A program made the translations under genes and the position numbers. A stretch of 64,000 nucleotides of DNA from Clostridia bacterium. Lineage in GTDB: Bacteria > Bacillota > Clostridia > Oscillospirales > CAG-272. A model generated the notes under the pieces. It was not told the origin of the DNA. It searched no databases and saw nothing but the letters and a program-made list of their open reading frames with translations. Each line of letters starts with the position of its first letter. The stretch's first letter is position 1. Below, one piece after another: positions 42,730 through 50,728 of the stretch. Where the stretch lies: NCBI GenBank assembly GCA_017473085.1, contig JAFUNF010000006.1, forward strand, positions 124,001 through 188,000. Reading direction: 5' to 3'.

Positions 42730-43011
42730 ATGGAAGAAAGCTTAACAGATTTAACAGAAAAGCAAGTAGTAAATCTTTGCGATGGAAGAATTTTGGGTCA
42801 CATAATAGATTTTAAAATAGATGTAAATTGTGGCAGGCTCACAGCAATAGTTTTACCTGGAGATTGTGGATTTTTTAATTTCAAGAAAAATATGGATATA
42901 GTTATCCCATGGGAGAAAATTTGCAAAATAGGTAAGGATACGATAATAGTAGATATTGGAATACTCAATAAAGATTGCTGTGATGAACAAAAATGCAAAA
43001 AACACAAGTGA
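42730..43011 (+). CDS. YlmC/YmxH family PRC-barrel protein
   Basis: The 93 residues form a PRC-barrel-like protein: SLTDLTEKQVVNLCDGRILGHIIDFKID, CGRLTAIVLPGD and VIPWEKICKIGKDTIIVDI, typical of the YlmC/YmxH sporulation family. The C-terminus has an extra cysteine and lysine cluster (DCCDEQKCKKHK). In Bacillus, ylmC is a sporulation gene of poorly defined role. It has a strong GGAGGG site and lies before rpsB, in an intervening stretch with no clear promoter. Confidence 0.85.
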   Translation: MEESLTDLTEKQVVNLCDGRILGHIIDFKIDVNCGRLTAIVLPGDCGFFNFKKNMDIVIPWEKICKIGKDTIIVDIGILNKDCCDEQKCKKHK

Positions 43012-43045
43012 ATTGTAAACTTTTTGTGAACAAAATATAAAAAAC

Positions 43046-43074
43046 TTGATTTTATAAAATGTGCGTGATATAAT
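43046..43074 (+). promoter_or_regulatory. Sigma-A promoter of rpsB-tsf
   Basis: TTGATT (43046-43051) and TATAAT (43069-43074) are 17 bases apart, giving a leader of about 120 bases before rpsB. Confidence 0.85.
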
Positions 43075-43080
43075 TTGCGC

Positions 43081-43201
43081 GTATGTTTTGAGAGACATAC
43101 AAAAAATTAATAACACACACTTGTTCAGTGATGCATTATTGGTGCCAAAATGGTTGTAATGCCAGTTCAAGTGGTGGAAAAAACCAAAGGAGGACATTTT
43201 T
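43081..43201 (+). promoter_or_regulatory. Structured leader of rpsB, candidate S2 regulatory element
   Basis: The leader starts with a GTATGT/ACATAC hairpin (43081-43100). Then nested stems CACTTG (43118-43123)/CAAGTG (43168-43173) and GCATTA (43133-43138)/TAATGC (43157-43162) with an inner loop form a two-tier structure just before the AGGAGG site. This looks like an autoregulatory ribosomal-protein leader for S2, but I did not match it to a known family. Confidence 0.5.
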
Positions 43202-43942
43202 ATGTCAGTTATCTCAATTAAGCAATTGCTTGAAGCAGGTGTTCACTTCGGACACCACACAAGAAGATGGAACCCAAAAATGGCTGAGTACATCTTCACT
43301 GAAAGAAATGGTATTTATATCATTGACCTTCAGAAAACCGCAAAGAAGTTTGAGGAAGCATATATGTTCATTCGTGACATTGCTGCAAACGGCGGTAAAA
43401 TTCTTTTTGTTGGTACAAAGAAGCAAGCTACTGATGCTATCCGTGAGGAAGCTCTTCGTTGCGGAATGTACTATGTAAACGTTCGTTGGCTCGGTGGTAT
43501 GCTAACAAACTTCCAAACAATCAAGACTCGTATTGAGCGTCTTGCTAAAATCCACACAATGCAAGAAGACGGTACATTCGACAGCCTTCCAAAGAAGGAA
43601 GTTGCAGGTCTTGTAAAGGAAATGGAAATCCTTGAAAGAAACATCGGTGGTATTAAGGAAATGGGTACAATTCCAGATGCTATTTTCATTGTTGATACAA
43701 AGAAAGAGCACAATGCAGTACTCGAGGCTAAGAGACTTGGCATTCCTGTTATCGCAGTAGTTGATACTAACTGTGACCCAGACGATGCTGATTACATCAT
43801 TCCTGGTAACGATGACGCTATCAGAGCTATTAAGCTTCTCGCAGCTTCAATTGCTGACGCAGTTATCGAAGGCAAGCAGGGTGAAACTCCTGTTGTTGAA
43901 GAAGAGTCTGCAGAAGAAAATAAGGCTGAAGACGAAGAATAA
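43202..43942 (+). CDS. rpsB: 30S ribosomal protein S2
   Basis: The 246 residues match S2: [27 protein letters not shown] at the N-terminus, the [37 protein letters not shown] segment in the middle, and a coiled coil. The C-terminal 30 residues are an acidic tail ([14 protein letters not shown]), absent from many S2 proteins but common in Clostridia. An AGGAGG site and conserved linkage to tsf support the call. Confidence 0.98.
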   Translation: MSVISIKQLLEAGVHFGHHTRRWNPKMAEYIFTERNGIYIIDLQKTAKKFEEAYMFIRDIAANGGKILFVGTKKQATDAIREEALRCGMYYVNVRWLGGMLTNFQTIKTRIERLAKIHTMQEDGTFDSLPKKEVAGLVKEMEILERNIGGIKEMGTIPDAIFIVDTKKEHNAVLEAKRLGIPVIAVVDTNCDPDDADYIIPGNDDAIRAIKLLAASIADAVIEGKQGETPVVEEESAEENKAEDEE

Positions 43943-43966
43943 TTAAAAGTATAGGAGGAATTTAAA

Positions 43967-44905
43967 ATGGCTGCAATTACAGCAAGCATGGTATCAGAGC
44001 TTAGAAATAAGACTGGTGTTGGTATGATGGAGTGCAAGAAGGCACTTACTGAGGCTAATGGTAATTTTGATGAGGCAATAAAGCTTCTTCGTGAAAAGGG
44101 ACTTTCTGTTGCTGCTAAGAAGGCAGATAGAATTGCTGCTGAGGGTGTTGTTGATATTCTTGTAAATGACGACCGCACTAGTGCTGCAATGATTGAAGTT
44201 AATGCAGAGACAGACTTCGTTGCTAAAAACGCTAAATTCCTTGAGTTTGTACAAAATGTACTTAAGACAATTTTGGCTGAAAGACCAGCTACAGTTGAAG
44301 AGCTTCTTACAAAGAATTATGTTGACTCTGATATGACTGTTGAGGCTAAGCTTAAGGATATGATTTTCACAATTGGCGAAAATATGAATATTCGTAGATT
44401 CGTTATTGTTGATGGTCTCGTAAGCACATATATTCACGGTAAGGGACAAACTGGTGTTATCGTTAACTTTGAGGCTGACGACAATGCAAAGAATGCTGAG
44501 GGCTTTGCTCAGTTCGCTAAGAACATCGCTCTTCAGGTTGCTGCAGTACCTGTACTTTACTTGAATAAGGAATCTGTTCCACAAAAGGATATCGACGAAG
44601 AGAAGAGCATTATCATGGCTCAGCTCAAGAACGATCCTAAGAACGAAAAGAAGCCTGCTAACATCATCGAAAAGATGGTTGAGGGTAAGCTTGGCAAGTT
44701 CTACGAGAAGAACTGCTTACTTGAGCAATCCTACATTAAGGACGACAAGCTTTCTGTTGGTGCATATGTAAAGGCATCTTCTGCTGAGCTTGGCGGTGCT
44801 ATTAAGGTTGTTGGCTACACTATTTACGAAAAGGGCGAGGGTCTCCAAAAAAGAGAGGATGACTTTGCTGATGAAATCGCTAAAATGGTTGGCGGAAACA
44901 AGTAA
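43967..44905 (+). CDS. tsf: Elongation factor Ts
   Basis: EF-Ts recharges EF-Tu with GTP. The 312 residues begin MAAITASMVSELRNKTGVGMMECKKAL, with the TDFVAKN motif near residue 83 that contacts EF-Tu and the duplicated core. The start at 43967 has a strong AGGAGG. It is co-transcribed with rpsB and closed by a strong terminator. Confidence 0.98.
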   Translation: MAAITASMVSELRNKTGVGMMECKKALTEANGNFDEAIKLLREKGLSVAAKKADRIAAEGVVDILVNDDRTSAAMIEVNAETDFVAKNAKFLEFVQNVLKTILAERPATVEELLTKNYVDSDMTVEAKLKDMIFTIGENMNIRRFVIVDGLVSTYIHGKGQTGVIVNFEADDNAKNAEGFAQFAKNIALQVAAVPVLYLNKESVPQKDIDEEKSIIMAQLKNDPKNEKKPANIIEKMVEGKLGKFYEKNCLLEQSYIKDDKLSVGAYVKASSAELGGAIKVVGYTIYEKGEGLQKREDDFADEIAKMVGGNK

Positions 44906-44925
44906 TAAGTCATAATTAACAAATG

Positions 44926-44953
44926 AAAGAAGGTAGAAATACCTTCTTTTTTT
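44926..44953 (+). terminator. Intrinsic terminator after tsf
   Basis: AAAGAAGGTA (44926-44935) pairs with TACCTTCTTT (44940-44949), followed by more T. Confidence 0.92.
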
Positions 44954-44957
44954 ACGC

Positions 44958-44983
44958 AAAAAAGAGGCAAATGCCTCTTTTTA
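44958..44983 (-). terminator. Intrinsic terminator after the membrane protein gene on the minus strand
   Basis: AAAAAGAGGCA (44959-44969) pairs with TGCCTCTTTTT (44972-44982). It lies back to back with the tsf terminator and overlaps the stop codon of the minus-strand gene. Confidence 0.85.
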
Positions 44984-45592
44984 AAATTGTCTTGTATATT
45001 TTTTTGCTTGATTTTGCTTCGCCTTGAGAATTCTACTTACAATATAAGCAACAGCTGTAATAACTGAATAAATTATAAGAAATACAGAAATAATTACAAG
45101 AATATTTCCACCTTGACCTAAATTACCTATGGCTAAGGTAATTACAAAATAAGATGCTCCGAAAATAATTAAGCTTAAAACTGATTTTAATAAAAAAGAC
45201 TTACTTTCTAAAAGAGTTAAAACTAAAAAGAATAGAATATATGCTAAATTTACAGTAATTATTGAAAATATGCTCCAAAGATTCTTTAAATTTGAATTGA
45301 TAAAAGGCAAAAGGTTCAATGTGAAAAATGAAATTATTAAAACTGACAAAGGAAAGATACAAATCAAAGCGTTGATGCTTTTTAGCTTATTATTAGACAG
45401 CTTAAGCCCTGTAAGGATAGAAGGTAATAATGAAATAATAAGTATTATGAGATTTGCCCAAGGCTTCAATAATCCACCATTACCCGTTAAGCAAAAGGAT
45501 AACAAATTAAATAGGAAGGAGAATAATGCGAAAAATATACCTAAGCTTACTGTAAATATACTTACACTGAAGCAACTTTTTTTATCGGTCAT
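44981..45592 (-). CDS. Six-helix membrane protein of unknown function
   Basis: I do not recognise this protein. Its 203 residues carry about six transmembrane segments (around residues 8-34, 46-66, 75-97, 105-126, 133-153 and 161-185), short loops and a basic tail (KAKQNQAKKYTRQF). There are no transport, enzymatic or cysteine motifs. A strong AGGAGG site seven bases before the ATG supports it as a real gene. It stands alone and convergent with tsf. Confidence 0.7.
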   Translation of the reverse strand: MTDKKSCFSVSIFTVSLGIFFALFSFLFNLLSFCLTGNGGLLKPWANLIILIISLLPSILTGLKLSNNKLKSINALICIFPLSVLIISFFTLNLLPFINSNLKNLWSIFSIITVNLAYILFFLVLTLLESKSFLLKSVLSLIIFGASYFVITLAIGNLGQGGNILVIISVFLIIYSVITAVAYIVSRILKAKQNQAKKYTRQF

Positions 45593-45701
45593 TGTAAACC
45601 TCCTTAAATTAATTACATATTATAAGATACCATAAAATCTATTTTATTTCAAGCCCTTTTTGTTAAAAGTAAAAATATGCATAAAAAATGAATATTTTCA
45701 C

Positions 45702-45730
45702 TTGACTTTAATAATCAAAAAATATATAAT
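45702..45730 (+). promoter_or_regulatory. Sigma-A promoter of the nusB cluster
   Basis: TTGACT (45702-45707) and TATAAT (45725-45730) are 17 bases apart, about 32 bases before nusB. It probably drives the nusB to recN run. Confidence 0.85.
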
Positions 45731-45762
45731 ATATATACTACAATATTTAAGAGGAATAACAA

Positions 45763-46176
45763 ATGTTAGGAAAAAGAAAAATTAGACAATACGTATTTGA
45801 GCTTTTGTGTGGTTATGAATGTAATAGTGATATAGCACCTGAGGAATACTACTTAACTGCTTATGACAATTTACTTTGCTCAGATGATGAAAATGATACA
45901 GTAAAAAATACTTTTTTAGGTGTTCTTTCTAATATTATAAGAATAGATGAAATTATTACCTCGTATTTGAACAATTGGAAGGTGTCGAGATTATCAGTAG
46001 TAACACGCACAATTTTAAGACTAAGCACTTATGAAATGATTTATCTTAAGCTTGCACCTGCAATTTCTATAAACGAGGCAGTAGAAATATCTAAGAAATT
46101 TGCAGAGGATAAGGCACCTGGATACATAAATGGTGTATTGAATAATATTTCTGCTAATTTGAGTAAATATGAGTGA
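45763..46176 (+). CDS. nusB: Transcription antitermination factor NusB
   Basis: NusB binds boxA RNA with S10 in rRNA antitermination. The 137 residues are all helical, beginning KRKIRQYVFELLCGYEC and ending in the conserved EAVEISKKFAEDKAPGYINGVLNNI segment. It has GAGG before the ATG and overlaps the M22-like gene by eight bases. Here it heads the xseA-recN cluster. Confidence 0.95.
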   Translation: MLGKRKIRQYVFELLCGYECNSDIAPEEYYLTAYDNLLCSDDENDTVKNTFLGVLSNIIRIDEIITSYLNNWKVSRLSVVTRTILRLSTYEMIYLKLAPAISINEAVEISKKFAEDKAPGYINGVLNNISANLSKYE

Positions 46177-47116
46177 AAAAATATTCATAGGAATTGATAC
46201 CAGTAATTACACTACATCCTGTGCTTTTTGCAATCAAAATGGTGAGGTTATAGAGAATTTTAAAATTTTACTACCTGTAAAATTGGGAGAAAACGGTCTG
46301 CGTCAAAGTGACGCCGTTTTTTTCCATATTAAAAATCTTAATTCGATTGCCGAAAAGATAAAGGAAAAGTCTCAAAAATATGAGGTTGAGGCAATTGGAT
46401 ATTCTGCTTACCCAAGAGATTGTGAAGGGTCTTATATGCCTTGCTTTTTGGTTGGACAAGCATTAGGTCAAATGCTTTCTGCTATACTTGGAGTTAACGC
46501 TTACCCCTTTTCTCATCAAGCTGGTCATATTAAATCTGCTGTATATTCAAGTGGTTCAGAGGAAAATGAGGATTTTATTGCATTTCATGTGTCGGGTGGT
46601 ACAACTGAAATAATCTACGTTAAAAAGGATAGAAATGGGTACAACATTAGTTTATTAGGTGGTAGTGAGGATTTGCACGCAGGACAGGCAATAGATAGAA
46701 TAGGTGTTTCTATGGGTTTAAAATTTCCCTGTGGAAAGGAAATAGAATCACTTGCAATCCAAAATAAACAAAAAATTCCTCATTGTAAAATATGTGTATC
46801 AAATTATAAATGTAATTTATCAGGATTAGAGAATTTAGCAAGTAAGCTTTATAAGGAAACAAACGATAAGTGCTTAACATCTGCTTTCGTGCTTGAGTTT
46901 ATAGGAAAAACAATAATAAAGCTAAGTGAGAATCTTAGAAAAGAGTTTCCTAATCTTAAAATCATATATGCAGGCGGAGTTATGAGTAACTCAATAATCA
47001 AAAATAAAATTAAAAAAGCGTTTGACAATGTGTATTTTGCAAAGCCAGAATTTAGTACAGACAATGGTGCTGGAATATCCTTGTTAGCCTTCGAAAAACA
47101 TACTGAAAGAGGTTAA
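46169..47116 (+). CDS. Kae1/TsaD-like (M22) protein, paralogous type
   Basis: The 315 residues belong to the ASKHA-fold M22 family: FIGIDTSNYTTSCAF near the start, the metal-binding pair in FSHQAGHIKSA (H-x3-H), and the GGTTEIIYV and AGGVMSN phosphate-binding loops. Real TsaD has a longer sequence and different surroundings; this shorter form is a clostridial paralogue seen with the xseA cluster. Whether it makes t6A is doubtful. A cysteine group (CKICVSNYKC, near 207-216) is unusual and could bind metal. Confidence 0.75.
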   Translation: MSEKIFIGIDTSNYTTSCAFCNQNGEVIENFKILLPVKLGENGLRQSDAVFFHIKNLNSIAEKIKEKSQKYEVEAIGYSAYPRDCEGSYMPCFLVGQALGQMLSAILGVNAYPFSHQAGHIKSAVYSSGSEENEDFIAFHVSGGTTEIIYVKKDRNGYNISLLGGSEDLHAGQAIDRIGVSMGLKFPCGKEIESLAIQNKQKIPHCKICVSNYKCNLSGLENLASKLYKETNDKCLTSAFVLEFIGKTIIKLSENLRKEFPNLKIIYAGGVMSNSIIKNKIKKAFDNVYFAKPEFSTDNGAGISLLAFEKHTERG

Positions 47117-47117
47117 A

Positions 47118-48359
47118 ATGCGTTTTTGCTTTGATGATAACGGCAACGAAATAATGCCGAAGCCCTATACAGTAACTGAAATCAACGAAAATATAAAATC
47201 TTTAATCGAAGAAGAAATGATGTTACAGGATTTTTATATTCAGGCCGAGGTTTCAAACTTTAAAAATCACTCATCAGGACACTTATATTTCACCTTAAAG
47301 GATCAATTTTCTGAAATTCGTGCAGTTATGTTCAAAACATATGCAAGAGGAGTTAAATTTCAAATTGAAAATGGTCTGAAGGTTATAGCTCACGCAAGGG
47401 TAGGAGTATATTTGCAAGCAGGGTCCTATCAGCTTTATGTTGATTCTATTCAGCCTGATGGAATAGGTGGCTTGCATTTGGCATACGAGCAGCTGAAGGA
47501 AAAGCTTTCCAAGGAAGGCTTGTTTGACGAATCACACAAGATGGCAATCCCTAAATATCCTGAAAAAATAGGTATTATTACATCACCAACAGGAGCAGCA
47601 GTGCGTGACATTATTAATGTGGCAACGAGACGATATCCTGTTGCGAAGTTAGTGATTTTCCCATCATTAGTACAAGGAGAAGGTGCGCCAAACGAATTAA
47701 TAAAGGGAATTGAATATTTTAATATAGAAAAATCTGTTGACGTAATCATTATCGGACGTGGTGGTGGATCCATTGAAGATTTGTGGGCTTTTAACAACGA
47801 AAACCTGGCAAGAGCAATATATAAATCAAAAATTCCTGTAATTTCAGGTGTGGGACACGAAATAGACTTTACAATTTGTGATTTTGTTGCTGATAAAAGA
47901 GCAGCGACCCCGTCTGCTGCCGCAGAGCTTGCAACACCTAACTTAGCAGAGCTTTTGGGCACAATGTCTAATAATAAATATCGGTTACATTCGGCAATGC
48001 TTTCATATCTGAATGAGTACAAAAGTCGTTTAGAATCACTTGCAAATTCTGCGGTTATTAAGCATCCATTAAGAATGTTAGATGGACCAAAAATGAGAAT
48101 GATTTCATATTCAAATAGCCTTAAAAATGCTTTTAATGAGATTATTTCCAATAAAAAAATGGATTTTTCTAAAATTAATTCAAAATTGTTCGCATTAAAC
48201 CCAATGGCAGTCCTCTCACGTGGTTATAGCTACGTTTTAGATAGCCAAGGTAGGATTGTAAAATCGGTTGACGATATAGAAAATGACGAAAAAATTAGCA
48301 TACATGTCCAAAACGGCACAATTAATGCTAAGGTAATTTCAAAGGAGGGTAAAAAGTAA
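47118..48359 (+). CDS. xseA: Exodeoxyribonuclease VII large subunit
   Basis: The large subunit of the nuclease that degrades single-stranded DNA. The 413 residues have an N-terminal OB-fold domain (about 17-115, with YTVTEINENIKSLIE) and a catalytic domain with ITSPTGAAVRDI, GRGGGSIEDLWAFN and SGVGHEIDFTICDFVAD, and the C-terminal long helices. It starts one base after the M22-like gene ends and overlaps xseB by one base. Confidence 0.97.
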   Translation: MRFCFDDNGNEIMPKPYTVTEINENIKSLIEEEMMLQDFYIQAEVSNFKNHSSGHLYFTLKDQFSEIRAVMFKTYARGVKFQIENGLKVIAHARVGVYLQAGSYQLYVDSIQPDGIGGLHLAYEQLKEKLSKEGLFDESHKMAIPKYPEKIGIITSPTGAAVRDIINVATRRYPVAKLVIFPSLVQGEGAPNELIKGIEYFNIEKSVDVIIIGRGGGSIEDLWAFNNENLARAIYKSKIPVISGVGHEIDFTICDFVADKRAATPSAAAELATPNLAELLGTMSNNKYRLHSAMLSYLNEYKSRLESLANSAVIKHPLRMLDGPKMRMISYSNSLKNAFNEIISNKKMDFSKINSKLFALNPMAVLSRGYSYVLDSQGRIVKSVDDIENDEKISIHVQNGTINAKVISKEGKK

Positions 48360-48595
48360 TGGCTAAAAAGAACAATAGCTTTGAAAGCTCAATTGAAAGA
48401 CTTGAGGAAATAATAAATCAGCTCGAAAACGGAAATCAGCTTTTAGACGAATCTCTTGCTTTGTTTGAAGAGGGTGTTGGTTTAATCAAGCTATGTAATC
48501 AAAAGCTTGAAAATGTCGAAAAATCAATAAATTTACTTGTAAATAACGATGGAGAGCTAATTGAAAGGAAATTTAAGCCCGATGATGAGCAATGA
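48359..48595 (+). CDS. xseB: Exodeoxyribonuclease VII small subunit
   Basis: The 78 residues are two helices, with SFESSIERLEEIINQLENGNQLLDESLALFEEGVGLI, the classic XseB signature. It binds the C-terminal helix of XseA. The stop overlaps the ispA start region by 14 bases. A TGTCGAA heptamer in its codons is a chance Spo0A-box match. Confidence 0.95.
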   Translation: MAKKNNSFESSIERLEEIINQLENGNQLLDESLALFEEGVGLIKLCNQKLENVEKSINLLVNNDGELIERKFKPDDEQ

Positions 48596-49481
48596 ACTAA
48601 AAGAAAGGCTTAATCTGAATACAAAAGCTGTTGAAGACCTTATAACTGAGCTTATACAAGTAAAGGACGATACAGGACTCTTAGATGTAACAAAGTATAG
48701 CTTATTGTCTGGTGGAAAAAGAATTCGTCCGTTTATTGTGCTTGAAGCATATCGTCTTTTTTCTGATAGTGAAAATGTAACAGTGGCGCTTCCTTTTGCC
48801 TGTGCCCTTGAAATGATACATACTTATTCACTTATACACGATGACTTACCCTGTATGGATAACGACGATTACAGAAGAGGAAGACTAACATCACATAAGG
48901 TTTTTGGCGAGGATAAGGCTTTATTAGCAGGCGATACCTTATTAACTTACGCCTTCGAGGTAGCGTCAAATTCAAAGGATTTATCTGCTAATTCGAGCTT
49001 GAGCTGTATTCAAGCCTTGGCAAAATTTGCTGGATATAGTGGTATGGCTGGTGGTCAAATGATTGATTTGGATAGTGAAAAAAATATTAAATCACTTGAC
49101 CAGCTTTTAAAAATGCACTCACTTAAAACCAGTGCATTGATAATTTGTGCTTTACAGCTTGGTTATCTTTGCTCAGTTGAAGCTCCAAACCAAAAAATAT
49201 TAAGCGATTTAGAAAAGGTGGGCTACAATATAGGTGTCGCTTTCCAAATAGTGGATGATATTCTTGATAAAACATCAAATTCTACTGTTTTAGGTAAATT
49301 GGCAGGGTCTGACGAGAAAAATGGTAAGAAAACGACACTTTCTTATCTTTCACTTAAAGATGCTAAAGACCTTGTAATAAGCTTAACTAACGAGGCTATA
49401 TCAATTATTAAGCAATATTGTAAAAGTGATAATTGCGTTTTAATTGACCTGTTTAACTATTTAATTGATAGAGAAAAATAA
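48582..49481 (+). CDS. ispA: Polyprenyl synthase (farnesyl diphosphate synthase type)
   Basis: The 299 residues carry the two aspartate-rich motifs, DDLPCMDNDD near 83 and DDILD near 222, plus GGKRIRPF near 42. Such enzymes extend DMAPP with IPP to make farnesyl or geranylgeranyl diphosphate. The start is at 48582 (or the adjacent ATG at 48585), with AAGGAA 11 bases upstream. The next gene in most Firmicutes is dxs; it is absent here. Confidence 0.95.
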   Translation: MMSNELKERLNLNTKAVEDLITELIQVKDDTGLLDVTKYSLLSGGKRIRPFIVLEAYRLFSDSENVTVALPFACALEMIHTYSLIHDDLPCMDNDDYRRGRLTSHKVFGEDKALLAGDTLLTYAFEVASNSKDLSANSSLSCIQALAKFAGYSGMAGGQMIDLDSEKNIKSLDQLLKMHSLKTSALIICALQLGYLCSVEAPNQKILSDLEKVGYNIGVAFQIVDDILDKTSNSTVLGKLAGSDEKNGKKTTLSYLSLKDAKDLVISLTNEAISIIKQYCKSDNCVLIDLFNYLIDREK

Positions 49482-50254
49482 TGAGATTAGATGTATATTT
49501 GTTTACATACGGACATTGTAAAAGCAGACAAAAAGCCAAGGCTTTAATTGAAGGAAATTCAGTTACCATAAACGGAAGAATAATTAATAAGCCTTCTTTT
49601 GATATTGACGAAGCACAAGAATATAATATTTCAATTAATGACACTTGTCCTTATGTATCAAGAGGTGGACTAAAGCTTAAGGCTATTATCGATTATGCAA
49701 AAATATCTGCAAATAATTTAGTATGTATTGACATCGGTGCATCTACTGGTGGCTTTACAGATTGCCTTATTAAAGAAGGTGCTAAAAGGGTTTACGCTGT
49801 TGACACAGGAGAAAATCAGCTCGATTCAACTCTACAAGCAAATGACAAGGTTGTTTATTTGGAAAATTTTAATGCAAGAAATCTAACCCCGGATAGTATT
49901 AATGAAAGTGTTGATTTGATATGTATTGATGTTTCCTTTATATCACAAACCTTAATTTTGCCAACGGTACACAAGCTATTGAAGCAAACTGGAGTGTATT
50001 TAAGCCTAATTAAGCCACAATTTGAGGTTGGACGTGAAAACATATCAAAGGGTGGCATTGTAAAAAATAAAAAGCATCACTCCATAGCTATTGAAAAGGT
50101 AATTAATTGTGCGCAAGACTGTGGTCTTGTTTGCACTCATCTAATAAAATCCCCCATCGAGGGTGGAGATGGAAATATAGAATATTTGGGAGCATTTTCC
50201 AAGGTTGGTAAACCAATTAATAAATCTATTATAAAAAGCTTAATTTCTCACTAA
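49481..50254 (+). CDS. tlyA: TlyA family rRNA 2'-O-methyltransferase
   Basis: The 257 residues combine an S4 RNA-binding domain (about 1-60, MRLDVYLFTYGHCKSRQKAKALI) with an FtsJ-like methyltransferase domain (CIDIGASTGGFTDCLI near 83, and KPQFEVGRENISKGG near 180). TlyA methylates ribose in 16S and 23S rRNA; many homologues are also called haemolysins. It overlaps ispA by one base and precedes argR. nadK, usual in this run, is absent. Confidence 0.94.
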   Translation: MRLDVYLFTYGHCKSRQKAKALIEGNSVTINGRIINKPSFDIDEAQEYNISINDTCPYVSRGGLKLKAIIDYAKISANNLVCIDIGASTGGFTDCLIKEGAKRVYAVDTGENQLDSTLQANDKVVYLENFNARNLTPDSINESVDLICIDVSFISQTLILPTVHKLLKQTGVYLSLIKPQFEVGRENISKGGIVKNKKHHSIAIEKVINCAQDCGLVCTHLIKSPIEGGDGNIEYLGAFSKVGKPINKSIIKSLISH

Positions 50255-50265
50255 AGAGGTAAAAT

Positions 50266-50712
50266 ATGAAATCCAAAAGACAAGAAAAAATTTTAGAAAT
50301 CATTTCAACAAGAAATATTGAAACACAAGAGGATTTGATTTCTGCATTAAAAGCAGAAGGCTTTAATGCAACACAAGCAACTGCATCACGAGATATTAGA
50401 CAATTAAAGCTACTAAAGGTTGCTACAAATGGTGTCTATAAGTATGTTGCACCAAAGAACGAATTGGAGAATTCAGGAAAGTACAATCAGGCATTATTTG
50501 CATCAATAACCGATATTCATTATGCGTTAAATAATGTGGTTATTAAAACTAACCCAGGACTTGCACAAGCTGTTGCTGCTGGTATCGATTCCTTACACGA
50601 TTCTGATATTTTAGGTTGCGTTGCTGGAGACGACTGTATTATTTTAGTTTCAAAATCAGAGGAAGCGAGTATCAGAGTAACTGAAAAGCTAAATAAGGTT
50701 GCTGAAAAATAA
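50266..50712 (+). CDS. argR: Arginine repressor ArgR
   Basis: The 148 residues have an N-terminal winged helix (about 1-70, with ETQEDLISALKAEGFNATQATASRDIRQLKLLKV, the DNA-binding segment) and a C-terminal arginine-binding hexamer domain with NPGLAQAVAAGIDSLHDSDILGCVAGDDCIILV (the GDD near residue 125). The gene is between tlyA and recN as usual in Firmicutes; no arginine pathway gene is in the window. Confidence 0.96.
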   Translation: MKSKRQEKILEIISTRNIETQEDLISALKAEGFNATQATASRDIRQLKLLKVATNGVYKYVAPKNELENSGKYNQALFASITDIHYALNNVVIKTNPGLAQAVAAGIDSLHDSDILGCVAGDDCIILVSKSEEASIRVTEKLNKVAEK

Positions 50713-50728
50713 GAATTGAGGTATTTTT

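Noticed and set aside
47450..48151. 233-codon open frame antisense to xseA
   Set aside because: Lies wholly within the clear xseA gene and has no protein-like motif or ribosome-binding site.
48513..48520. Second Spo0A-box match in xseB
   Set aside because: TGTCGAA lies inside the coding sequence of xseB, far from any promoter; expected by chance in 64 kb of AT-rich DNA.
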